Shown here: in pieces, positions 22,295 to 32,719 of the stretch
How the letters are laid out: each line of letters starts with the position of its first letter
Position numbering within the stretch: the stretch's first letter is position 1
Assembly (NCBI GenBank): GCA_031216915.1
Contig: CM062292.1
Span: 202,327,262 to 202,391,261 of the forward strand
Length of the DNA: 64,000 nt
DNA from: Pictodentalium vernedei
Lineage: Eukaryota > Mollusca > Scaphopoda > Dentaliida > Dentaliidae
Reading direction: 5' to 3'
Notes under the pieces: generated by a model
Told to the model about the DNA's origin: nothing
Seen by the model: the letters and a program-made list of their open reading frames with translations, nothing else
The model's database searches: none
Translations under genes and position numbers: made by a program

Positions 22295-23801
22295 TTAGCT
22301 CAACTTTGACGAAGTCATATTTAAGCTATTGTCATGGCCCATCGTCCGTCTGTCCGTCCGTCCGTCCGTCTGTCTGTACGTCAACAGTTGGCTATGGCTC
22401 GGGCTAGAGGTCGTATTTATGAACCGATCTTTACGAAACTTCTTGTGTACCTTTGTTATTACCCTGGGACGGGAACGAGTGTTTTTAGGTGTGGTCCAAA
22501 ATTCAAGATGGCTGCCAGCGGCCATTTTGTACCGATGATGCAAAAATCAGTTTTTTGTACAGAACTTCTGTATGAAAGTTCTGATTTGAATAAAGTTTTG
22601 TATAAATGTTTAGTACCATGGGATACATCACATATAATACGGGTTTTTTTCTCGTGCGTAAATTATGCAAATTAGATTGACTTTGATTTATTTAGTGTTA
22701 CTTTCAGAGCTGTAAGTGCCAAGCTGCTATGGCTCGGGCTAGAGGCCGTATTTATGAACCAATCTTTACGAAACTTCTTGGGTACCTTTGTTATGACCGT
22801 GGGACGAGAACGAGTGTTTTTGGGTGCAGTCCCAAATTCCAGATGGCTGCCAGCAGCCATTTTGTACCGACGATGCCGAAATCTGTTTTTTGTACAGAAC
22901 TTCCACATGAAAGCTCTGATTTGAATAATTTTTTGTATGAATGTTTAGTACCGTGGGATACATTACATATATTACAGGTTTTTTTCTTGTGCGTAAATTA
23001 TGCAAATTAGGCTAACTTTGATTTATTTAGTGTTACTTTCAGCACTGTGAGTGCAAATCCCAATACGGCTCGGGCTAGAGGCCGTATTTATGAACCGATC
23101 TTCACGAAACTTCTTGGGTACCTTTGTTATCACTGTGGGACGAGAAGGAGTGTTTTTGGGTCCAGTCTGAAATTCAAGATGGCCGCTAGCAGCCATTTTG
23201 TTCAAAATTGAGTGCAATCAGATTTTTGCGCAGAACTTCCAAATGAAAGATCTGATTTGAATAAATTTTTGTATGAATGTTTAGTACCATGGGATACATT
23301 ACATATAATACAGAGTTTTTCTCGTGAATAAATTATGCAAATTAGGGGTCTGGGTGGGACTTAGAAAATTTTGGACCAAAATCCAGAAATTAGTTTTTTG
23401 GTTTTTTATGCGTTTTGGTCAGTTTTAAGACAAAAAAAAATAATTTTTTTTTACACTGAAAATTTGGGGTTCGGGTGGGACTTGGAAAATTTTGGACCAA
23501 AATCCGGAAATTAGTTTTTTGTGTTTTGATGCTTTTTGGTAAATTTTAAGAAGAAGAAGAAAAAATTTTAGTCTGAAAATATTTTGTTTGGGACTGAAAA
23601 TTTCCACACAAAAATAATAATCTACAATGATTGGTCTTAATCTGTAGTCCATTACAGTCACCTTGTAATTCTTTTATTATTGTTGACTGGGCCAAAACAA
23701 ATACTAATTCCTGTCATATTCATTATTCAGTTGTCTTGGTCACAGCAAGTACTAATTCCTGTCATATCCAAGTTGAGCTACAGAGTCATTGACTCTTTCA
23801 T
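22295..23801 (+). mobile_element. RC2 element, second copy, three to four array units
   Basis: It starts TTAGCTCAACTTTGAC inside DIRS copy C pol sequence (after CTCCAGTTT). CGTCCGTC repeats follow, then units opening near 22395, 22734 and 23067 with the same phrases as the copy at 7726. The right part (23340-23700) has two units around a GGACTTAGAAAATTTTGGACC phrase not found in the other copy. The 3' end is AAGTTGAGCT, hairpin AGAGTCATTGACTCT and TTCATT at about 23801. Open frames up to 113 codons are repeat read-through. Confidence 0.75.
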
Positions 23802-24105
23802 TTATCATCACCGTTTCTCATCCTGTATCGGGAAGGATAGTGCGTAGATAGGCTGATATATCCTGAAATCTGGCAGGATGACTTAGTAACGTTAGTATGA
23901 CGAGTAGATGAGATCGTCTGTTTTGGTAACGCTTTGTCGCTCATAGTAGACACCCTCAGAAAATTTCTTAAATTAAAAGGATAAATTACTATGATGAGTG
24001 GATGCGAACTCCCTATTGTGGTCCTGGTCAACCGGATGCAAATTACTGGCACAACAGCTGTTTTGGATTTCTTCAACACAATACACCCTGCAGGTTGCAT
24101 TTATG
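23802..24105. repeat. TR8 repeat unit (left part, split by the next element)
   Basis: It contains GGCAGGATGACTTAGT, ATGACGAGTAGATGAGA and TTCAACACAATACACCCTGCAGGTTGCATTTATG. The same phrases recur at 25871-25990, 29150-29439 and 39111-39180. The piece at 25871 continues this one across the inserted TIR element. No gene is present. Confidence 0.65.
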
Positions 24106-25870
24106 CAGGGTTTCCGCTAGGGGAAAATTTGTGGGTCCGGTAGTTTAAAGAAGGTGAAAGCCACATGCCAAAGGCGTGTGCCGCACATGCCGAAGGCACG
24201 TGTGTATAGAGGGGGGCCTGGGGGAGTTCTCCCCCCAGGAAAATTTTGATTTTTAGGTGCTCTCTGGTGGCCTCTGGGGACATTCTGGTCGCTAAAATGC
24301 TGAATAATTGATGTGGAAAATATGTATTTTTTCCTCCTACAATTCTCTAAATTCCCACGCGACACACAATATTACATCTGGTCGGAGGTTTCATAAAAAT
24401 ACAAACCCAAAACAACACAAAATCCACGAATCCTAACAGTGACTGAGCTTTGTTTACAACCGCTCGCGGTTGTATTCGAAAAGAACCATGATGCTGACAT
24501 GTGACGTCATGGACGTGCAATTACCGTACTGACTCGTGTAGAAACCCAGGGGGGTGCATGTAGTGGATAAATTGCAAAGTGTGTGTGTGGGGGATGGGGG
24601 GGGGGGGGGCTTTGGGACGAGTAATACTGCTTGCAAGACGCGTTGGGATGCGTCTGAAATTGGCGATATAAGGCAAGTAAATATCCACTGGGTATGTTAC
24701 GTTTCTTTGGAAACCGCCTACCAATTTTATAGAATTTGCTTTAAAAATTCTCATAATTATCTTGTACATACGTTTCATTTTCAGATTTCGGGTTTTAATC
24801 CTCAATTTAATGAATAAAACAAACAGAAAACCATGCGGTGTTGTTTTCATTTTTTTTGTACAGGCTGCTCTCGAAAGTCGAAGCCAGAAATTGACGTTAA
24901 GTACCGGTATGTCAATCAGCACTGCAAACCACCCCCTTGAAAACAGACAAACATTGTCTGTTTAAAAATAGAGGTTTTTTTTAAATATGTACATTTTTAA
25001 AAATTTTTACGAATAAAACAAAATATAGCTTCACACAAACTCAATAAAAGAATCATAATATGAAGACCAGATGAAATTTACACAGCGAAATATGAATAAC
25101 AAAATAGTTGCCTCCCTTGGCACCATTCGAAAAATTGATTTTACACTGAAAGTCATAACTTCACATGTTGCAGGGCACGATGAAATGATAAATGAGCATG
25201 TTTTATTGAACCAATAAGTCATAAATCATATCCCTGGTTATATTGTTATATAATTCTCAAATACCAGAGTTGTAATTATTTTTTATTTTTAATTACCACT
25301 TTCTCATTAATTTCTGAACACCCGTTTTTCACAATGAGTTGTGCACGCTCGAAAGTGGCAGTGTTCTTTCACAATGAGTTGTGCACCGCTCGAAAGTGGC
25401 AGTGTTCAATCAGTATCTTTCTGATGATATTCAACCACTGTGAAAACTGTGAAAACTATATGTTGTGGGAGTGTTTCAGACAACTACTGACAGCAGTCTG
25501 CACACTCATTTGAAACAAGTGACAGCTTCCAAAACGAGTACATCATTTGTCGCTCAAAATAAAAGCCAGTGATTTTGGACCAAACACGACAATTTGAGTC
25601 CGAAATTTTATAGATGACGTTTAGGATTTGAACTTTGTTTCCCCCTCTCGTCTGGGGGTTATAAGGTATCAGGTTGTCGCCAGTAATAGTAGGCATAGTA
25701 TACAACATAATTGTGCCTATATTACGTGGAAACAAAGGATCCCGAGTGTCGTTACGATACAGCATTGTACTCGACATTTTAACCACCAGCTTTTCTGACT
25801 CATCATGGCATGATCGGCGGGGGGAATGGGTCCGGTCGACGGACCCGCTGCCGGTATAGCGGAAACCCTG
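24106..25870. mobile_element. TIR DNA element with CAGGGTTTCCGCTA ends, 7-bp target duplication
   Basis: CAGGGTTTCCGCTA at 24106 is matched inverted at the right end (TAGCGGAAACCCTG, to 25870). ATTTATG flanks both sides (24099-24105, 25871-25877). A detached end of the same type (CAGGGTTTCTGCTATACC) is at 28485-28502. The core from about 24523 to 25535 is the inverse of 4625-5980. It includes a tandem doublet of CACAATGAGTTGTGCAC..GCTCGAAAGTGGCAGTGTTC at 25330-25410 and a G-run at 24598-24610. No transposase was found. Superfamily is uncertain: hAT would normally give 8 bp. Confidence 0.75.
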
Positions 25871-25877
25871 ATTTATG

Positions 25878-26537
25878 GCTCAGCCATCTTGAACTTTGCA
25901 GGATGACTTAGTATGATGAGTAGATGAGAATGCCATATGTATTTCTGTCATGGTTGGCTGCCTAGAATGACTGCCATTGATCATAATTTTCATTTTAAGT
26001 TTTTATCTCTGTACATGTACATGTATGTGGCAATGTCAGTCGGTTGGTCTGTGGCCATCGAATGTTTACAATGGGTAACTTTTAAAATTCTTTTTTGGGA
26101 TGACATCATATTTGATATGCAAGTATATGTTAGTGATGTCTAGCCTCGTGTTCAATGCAGGTGTTATTCGAAGTATTTTTGTCAGAGTTATTGTAGTGTT
26201 CAACTGATGTTCAGAATCGGCCTCACCACTCGGCAGATTGTGGGCAATCGGATGACAACAGCAACGGCTCCTGGAACATTGGTTCAACCGATTATTGCCA
26301 AGCATTTTTTGTGATGATTCATTGCCCACATCTTATCGTCTGTAATTGTTCGATTGTTACTGTAAAATCGTGTCTATAATACAATTCAATGAAGTTGAAA
26401 AACCAACACAATGTGTATTCTTAATTTCCCTTGTTGCACCATTATCGGATATACAAGCTAAACGACATGTAAAGCTTACGAATGAGCATACTTGTGGCAA
26501 CCGCCAGTTCATACCGGAAAAGTGAAGGTTGCACTCG
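25878..26537. other. Intron 1 stretch: TR8 remainder, then nothing recognised
   Basis: 25878-25990 continues the TR8 repeat (GATGACTTAGTATGATGAGTAG). From about 26000 to 26537 no coding or repeat structure is evident apart from a CATGTACATGTACATG run near 26012-26024. Confidence 0.5.
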
Positions 26538-26657
26538 ATTGACTCAGATCTCAGTAAAATTACCAGTTGTGCGCACTTGGGGGGTAAACGTGTCTCTGAT
26601 GGCCACCTTTACTGCCCACGTGTGCGCAACTGGTAATTTTACTGGACCTGAGTCAAT
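26538..26657. mobile_element. 120-bp hairpin MITE
   Basis: ATTGACTCAG and then GTAAAATTACCAGTTGTGCGC on the left are matched inverted on the right (GCGCAACTGGTAATTTTAC and CTGAGTCAAT). Arms are about 40 bases around a roughly 40-base centre. It is followed by an imperfect duplication of GTTCAATTTAATGTAGTTCTT (26679-26699 and 26752-26772). Confidence 0.8.
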
Positions 26658-27035
26658 GGAGTTTAACACTGTGAAATATGTTCAATTTAATGTAGTTCTT
26701 TGGAGTCTCTACTTATCTGGTAGTGAACGGACTGTAAACCCATAAAATAAGTTCAATTTAATGTAGTTCTTTTGAGCCTCGACTTTTCCAGTAGAGCACG
26801 GTATTACAATTGTAATCAGCATCGGAATTGTCCGACTGTGAGCTCAAATATCCTGTAATCGATCAGCAGCCATTTTTGGTAATCAGTTGAACACTAGGTT
26901 ATTGCACCTTCTGAACTTGGTATTGGTTTAATTTGTACCATCTATTGCAGCTTAGGTGTGAACTGGTATTTTTCTTCTGATAGGTAACAAGTCCATAATT
27001 ATGACACTATTTACTTAAGGTAAATGCAATATAGG

Positions 27036-27868
27036 GTAAGTACAGTATGTGGAGAGTGGGTTTTAACTAAATCACCTGTGGAGTGGAGTTATCACCCAAA
27101 CTATCACTTTCAAATTGTGTACATATGGACAAAAAACACAAGCAATGTTTCAGTCAATGGACCTCTGGGTTTAACCCGGAGGTCCATTGGCTGGAACTTT
27201 GCTTGTGATGGTTAGAGCTGTAGGTTTTTAAATTTCTTGTTCGGTTTCGGTTTTGGTTTTTCAGGTGGAGTAAAACCTCGGTTCGGTTCGGTTTTCGGTT
27301 TGTTCATGAGGCCAAATAAAATTCAATGAAACTCATTCTTATGTCCGGAGTCATAACTGAATGGCAGTGAAATTGAGTGAAACTCAATGAATGTCCGAAA
27401 TAAGATATAATACATGAAGAATCAGGAAGGCCAATATAATAATTACCTAAATATACAGAACTTTTATTGTGCTTGGCCATTTTTCGAGGTCTGACACCTA
27501 CACGCAACTTGAGGAAAGCTGCAAACACAACTAAACTGAAATGTCGGAAATTCACAGAATGTAGCCTTCCCAGAGTAGTGAGAGTTCCCAGAAACTGCCA
27601 TTGGCAGTGTCTGGGTACTCTCACTACCCTGGGTTGGCTACATTCTGTGAATTTCTGCAGCAAGAGAGTATTTAATAAAAAACGAAAAACCTTAGATTAC
27701 GGGATGTCGACGGTTTCGGTTTTAAAAAAAAACTAAAAACCTCGGTTCGGTTTCGGTTAACCTACAGCTCTAGTGATGGTTATGCTTTGCAACAAATTTG
27801 CAGTTATTGCTCGGATGGAATCTCCACTCTGCAGGTGATTTAGTGATAATACACTCTCCATGTACTGG
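27036..27868. mobile_element. Imperfect inverted-repeat element containing a nested hAT
   Basis: The outer arms share TGGAGAGTG and CTAAATCACCTGTGGAGTGGA (about 27047-27090) against their inverse at about 27810-27860. Near its middle is a palindrome of about 30-bp arms (27140-27205; CAATGGACCTCTGGGTT against AACCCGGAGGTCCATTG). The hAT element 27213-27772 was inserted just right of that palindrome. Confidence 0.65.
27213..27772. mobile_element. Small hAT element, 560 bp, 8-bp target duplication
   Basis: The ends TAGAGCTGTAGGTT and AACCTACAGCTCTA are perfect inverses. GTGATGGT lies on both sides (27205-27212 and 27773-27780). Subterminal TTCGGTTTCGG repeats occur on both sides. The centre (27547-27655) is another long palindrome of about 54-base arms with a few mismatches, built on TTCACAGAATGTAG and CTACATTCTGTGAA. 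Reading frames of 89 and 119 codons over the palindrome are shadows of each other. Confidence 0.9.
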
Positions 27869-27907
27869 AATTGTAACATAATTGTCATGAATGCATTATA
27901 AAGTGAA

Positions 27908-27942
27908 GAGAAGCTACAGTGTGATTGACACTTTCATTTTAT
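27908..27942 (+). mobile_element. Detached RC2-like 3' end
   Basis: GAAGCTACAGTGTGATTGACACTTTCATTTT resembles the RC2 terminus (hairpin AGTGTGATTGACACT then TTCATT). No matching 5' end was found nearby, so it marks an old or truncated element just before wdr20 exon 2. Confidence 0.55.
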
Positions 27943-28024
27943 TCCATAGATATAATTAACTTGCTTTGAAGATTCAAGGTTTATATTGATGCTATATTCA
28001 TAATAATTACTTTGTTCTTTTCAG

Positions 28025-28207
28025 GCAGCAGATTTAACCAAACCAATTGACAAACGAATGTACAAAGGAACATTCCCAACTTGTCATGATTTTAATGAAT
28101 TTGTTGTGTCTAGTGAAAGTGTGTTATTACTGATTGGGTTTACTGGTGGACAGATTCAGTTGATAGATCCTATCAAAAAAGATATATGTAAACTTTATAA
28201 TGAGGAT
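28025..28207 (+). CDS. wdr20: wdr20-like gene, exon 2
   Basis: A TTTGTTCTTTTCAG acceptor precedes 28025, and GTAAGT follows 28207. The 61 codons continue exon 1 in phase 0 and read AADLTKPIDKRMYKGTFPT, then CHDFNEF, LLIGFTGGQIQLIDPIKK and LYNED. This is the WDR20 segment that follows YKGIRK in animal orthologues and belongs to the first WD blades. The Met inside the exon is not a start. The next expected WDR20 phrases (RLIDK, VKWVP and so on) are not found downstream, so the rest of the gene must lie past 64000. Confidence 0.93.
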
Positions 28208-29439
28208 GTAAGTATGATTAAGATTGTTAATCTAGACTTCTGCTGGAGTGGCTAGTGGCCCTTTGTGCTCCACTCATTTTGAAGATTCTATAAAATGTGT
28301 CAAGTTGCTAATTTAAGCCAATGACCAGCCTTGAAATATGAGTTTATAATTCACCACAATCATTTTTAGCGAAGCATGATGGAAGAAGTTGTCTTGAATA
28401 TATTCAGAACACTGTCCCCAATCAATCATCCAATGCTATAGCCCACAGTTCTTTTCCCATCATCACAAAATTTCATATGCATGCAGGGTTTCTGCTATAC
28501 CGTCACAGCGGCCATCAATCGACCGCATTTCCCCACCAGGGAACCTTCCAAACAGTAATCAAGATGTCCAAATTCACCCTGACCTGCCTGATCCCCGAGA
28601 AATAATTGATTCACAGATTGTTGAAGTTTTAATTAAAATGACACCACAGTTTGCAGGTATACTGTTCACACCTCATTTGTGTGTTTTAATTAGTGTAATG
28701 GAATCTCGAATCTATTTTCTTGAAAATTAGAGAAGCGCGAAAAAGAGAGCTTCTTGTTTCCAATTTAGAAGCGTGGAAAAGCATCAGTGCGATCACACTC
28801 CTCAAATAGTCTGCACTGAAAATTATTCACCTGAATTTCTACTCATTGGTCCTTATTCTTGCGCAATTACAGGCTCTCGGCATGTGAAAACCTACACAAA
28901 TATCGCTGTGAAAAATCTCAAAATATCCCCCAAATGTTACAAAATATGGGTTTTGTGACCCCCCGTGGTTAAAATTTTCATACCACAGGCCAAACCACGG
29001 CCAGCATGTGGTAGCGACGACTCTTGGTTGCCCCATTATACAGCCTCATTGAATTTTCCTCTTGTGGAAACACTGATGCTTGTCCAGGTTCATGTCTGGA
29101 TGAGAACGTCCTATGCTGGTTATGGCTACAGATCACATTTATGCATCAATTTTCTTGAAATTTGGCAGGGTCACTTAGTATGATGGGTGGATGAGAATGT
29201 CATATTTTGATAATAGTTGGATGCCTATAATGGCTACTATGGCACTCCTCTTCTGTTTCTTTGGCACACCATACAGGTCACATTTTGCATCAGTTTTCTT
29301 AATACTCCGCAGAGGAGTTAAGTATGATGAGTAGGTCAGAACGTTTTATGTTGGTCACAGTTGGTGGCAAACAGTGGCTGTTTCTGCAGCCATGTTGGAT
29401 TTCATCAACACACCCTGCAGGTTGCATTTATGGATCAAT
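28208..29439. other. Start of wdr20 intron 2: relics and TR8 units
   Basis: A CAGGGTTTCTGCTATACC element end is at 28485-28502. From about 29135 to 29439 there are two TR8 units (TTCTTGAAATTTGGCAGGGTCACTTAG; TATGATGAGTAGGTCAGAACG), ending in GCATTTATGGATCAAT where DIRS copy A enters. A 61-codon frame at 28773-28958 has no known homologue. No further exon is recognised. Confidence 0.6.
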
Positions 29440-29641
29440 ATTTTTATACTGTACCAATGACCCAGACATAGCTGGTGCTAACTCTTAAAAATCTAGGGCC
29501 AAACACAAATTTTGCCCCCCAATCCCCAAAATTTGCATCTAAAACCAAAAGAAATCATGTCCTAAAGGACCTCCATACTTTGCCCTTACTGCACATGCGC
29601 AGTGTCAAGGACGTTCCGAAATTGGTGCCAATTATCATTCT
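29440..29641 (+). repeat. DIRS A left inverted terminal repeat
   Basis: The 202 bases from ATTTTTATACTG to ATCATTCT are matched inverted by the right repeat (38557-38784), starting from TACCAATGACCCAG. It includes ACTGCACATGCGCAGT (29588-29603), one base from a palindromic NRF1-type site. It probably carries the element's promoter. Confidence 0.9.
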
Positions 29642-30526
29642 CTGTTTGGCCCTTCATCAGTCAACATCTCACTGATCTTTGTGCTTGTAAATCTCAGTTT
29701 AAAGGATGCCAGACATGTAATTATTGGAGAAATGGTGATTCTAAGGAGGATATAGAAGGAGTAGAGGAAAAAGGAGTGACAAAAAATAATCAGGGCTGTA
29801 CTTAAAATTTTTTATGAAATTATGTTAAGTTGCCTATTTTCGAGGCATGGGCCTGTTGTCATTCTCGCTATAAAGTTGCACTACTTATTCAATGTTTCCT
29901 CTCCCCTGGTCTTCTAAGTCCCCCCTTGCTATTCTCCCATGCTTTTGGCATATTTTTGAGAAAGATCATTTCTAAATTCTCTTGGGAGAGTTAGCTTGGT
30001 TACAGAATGAATTCTGTTATTTTCCCCATAGTTAAGTTTTCACCCATGGGTGTATAAACGTTGTGTTCTGCATCTACCATCTGATGTTCTGCAGATTCTC
30101 CCCTGGGAGTCTCTGTTTTGCATCAGATAGAGTGTAATTTTGATGACTGATTTCGGGCCAGTATTGTCAGTGCCTGGATTCATGTTTTCTGGTGTTTTTA
30201 CACTGTTTGTTTACATTGGCAACAGTCTCTTTTGAGGGGGGCTGTTTGCCTTTGGAGTAGTTTATCTCACTATAAGATACATTATTATTATCCGTAAGTG
30301 TTGCATTAATTATTTAATATAATTTTAAAATTTTTGACCACACTTAGCCTTGGGATCCATTGGGGCTCAACGTTACTTTTCAGAAACTTGGGCTTCACTG
30401 AAAAAATATTTTTCAAAAATTATTTTGATTTTCAATTGTTTTTTCAATATTAATGGATCATGTTATTATGTATCTTTGTGTTTAGGGGTTTGTGCGAGTA
30501 CTAAGACTTGTTGTTGACTTTTCACA

Positions 30527-32719
30527 ATGAAAGGATATTGTTCAAATTGTAATAGGAAGAAATCTTCCTCTGACTTTCATGATCATTGTATTAATTGTAG
30601 TCAGTGTACTCGCACTAATCCCTGTTCTATATGTCAATATTGGGATGACAAACATTGGAAACATGTGTCACGATATGTTGTTAGTGGAGAAAGGGCTATG
30701 CCGGCTCTTTCTCCGCAGGGTCACTCTACTCTATCAGTTTCTATTTCAGAGGAACAAGAACAGGGTGATGTTTCCATGTTATCTTCCGGAAGTGCGCTTC
30801 CGTCGTCACAAATGAATACAGAGCTAGCGGCAAAAGTGCTCATGGAGATAAGACAAATGTCGTCTGCTAGCTCGCCCGGTGTAGCGTCCATTCACCGAAT
30901 GGTTCGGCAGCCGGGTTCGTCCGATGCGGTCCAGGAGGAAATGTTGTGTGATGCGAGCACTATAAACATTCAACGTGCACACCCAGTGACGGCGGATAGT
31001 AGGAGAGATCGGAGGAAGCCTTCGAGTCCGGTTCCTAGCTCGTCCAGGTCCAGCCAGGCCGCGTGCGAGAGAGGCCCCTCTCTCGTACAACAACATCTGG
31101 GACCAGATGTTGTGGTACAAAATGTGTCACAAGCGGAGCACACGTCCGTCGCTCGGGACGCTCCGTTGTATAGGCAGTCCGCTGAGACTGCTCAGGCTTC
31201 TTCCTCTCACCAGCGCACACAATCGCACCTTGGCTACGTGACCGCCGATATTTTACCAGCTTTGCCGATCAGGGATTCTTCGGCGACCAGGTCACGCCAT
31301 CCGGTAGCCAGGGACATGAGGCCGGTGGACTCCGGACGTTCGCATAGGAAGAGTATGCGGGAGTCACCAGATGCAGAGCTGCCCTCGGCAAAGCAGTGAA
31401 AGACTGCGCCTCCGCATGCCTCGATGTCGGACGTGCTTGTTCAAATAGCACAACTTATCGCAGCATCCCAGCAACCGACAGAAACGGTGTCGGATCGGGA
31501 ATTATCCGACGGCGCTGGGTCGGTGCGCTCCGCCGAAGCATCGGGTGCGGACGACTGGGAGCATCATGAGGTCCAACCGGATGGTGAAAGGGATACGGAT
31601 GACATGGAGCCATCCCTTTCGGAACAACATAAAGCTGCCGTGGACTTCATCCGGCTCTTTCTTCCTCAAGTTGTTCCGTCGGGCCAGACTGCTGCGGTTC
31701 CGGACAAGAGAATTATAGCGTCTTTGAACTCTGATTTCTTTGAGCGGTTCAGGGACATCGCTCCCGAGTTTCCGTCTCAGTCCAATAATGTCGCAAGAAC
31801 ATTTGAATTATTGAACGACGCTATATTCAAACTGGCTTCCAAAACAGGAAAAGTGGGTTTCTTGTCCGCCAATACTCTCAACCTGCCTTTCATTAATGCA
31901 AGGAATAAATTCGATACGGCAGGACAGGGTATCCCGAGAGTTCCTCTGCGTATGGACGACGAGGCGGAAGACTTAGAATTATCATTACTGTCGTCTGCGT
32001 CTATTCCAACCGCGGTGTTGGAGACGACTATTTCGTCTAACAGAGCCAGTTTAGATGCTTTATCTTACGCAGACCACCTTACTAAGGCGTTATCACTGCG
32101 TCTTCAAGGGAAAGAATTCCAGGATATACAATCCTCTTTAAGACTTCTTTCAAGGGCAGTAGCTTATTCCACGTGTAACTCCGCCCTTTCAGTGGCAAAC
32201 CTGGAGTTGGTTAGACGTGATGCAGCCCTAGCTACATCCACACTCGTGGATAGTAAGGTGAAGAACTCTCTCAGAGTCGCTTCGGTCTCCGGAGAACTTC
32301 TCTTCGACGGCAAGCTTTCTGCAATTTACGATAAAATTGCTAAGAAAGCTTCGGATTCTCTGCTGTTCAAATCTGCTTCTAAGAAGTCGGACACAGCAGA
32401 TAAGAGTAAGACAGGCACTTCTGGGTCTAATGCGCCCAAGAGAGGTTCCTATAGATTCTCCGGTGCGTCCTCTTGGTCTTATTCAAGAGACCGTCAAGGC
32501 AGCGACTCACGTGCGGGGACGTCCTTCGGGCCGGGACAACCGGTCGGACGCCCCGAGGTCGACAGGACGAGGTGCGGGTCGCGGAGGACGTGGTTTCTCC
32601 TACCGCAGGCCTCGCAGGTCCAGGAGGTGATGGCTTCAACCTCTATCGCGTGCCGGTTGGCGGAAGGTTGTCGAGTTTTTCACAAGACTGGTTGTCGATT
32701 ACGGATGACCCTTGGGTGA
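30527..32719 (+). pseudogene. gag: DIRS A gag-like ORF, one in-frame stop
   Basis: One reading frame of about 730 codons is broken once, by TGA at 31397-31399; the halves (30527-31399 and 31424-32719) are in the same frame. In copy B the codon at the same place is CGT followed by the same Lys-Thr-Ala phrase, so the stop looks like a CGA-to-TGA change. The N-terminus is Cys/His-rich: CSNC at residues 5-8, HDHCINCSQC at 19-28 and PCSIC at 32-36, a zinc-binding-like arrangement seen in animal DIRS gag. The middle is polar and Ser/Arg-rich; the C-terminal half has helical stretches (FELLNDAIFKLASKTG, LRLLSRAVAYST) ahead of a Gly/Arg/Ser basic tail, as expected for a nucleic-acid-binding capsid-type protein. 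The end overlaps pol in another frame. Confidence 0.8.

Noticed and set aside
22334..22675. 113-codon frame (and similar frames at 7611-8087, 8141-8422, 8854-9261) as a gene family
   Set aside because: They follow the RC2 tandem units on both strands and in several frames. The only recurring feature is the repeat itself.
27304..27663. Pair of opposite-strand frames (27304-27663 and 27467-27736) as genes
   Set aside because: They mirror each other across a palindrome in the middle of a small hAT element.
30824..31220. Minus-strand frames of 98 and 61 codons opposite gag
   Set aside because: They are shadows of the GC-richer gag frame, and copy B does not keep them open.
31424..32719. Separate gene downstream of the Cys-rich ORF at 30527
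   Set aside because: It is in the same frame as the upstream ORF and separated by a single TGA that copy B lacks, so both are halves of one gag.
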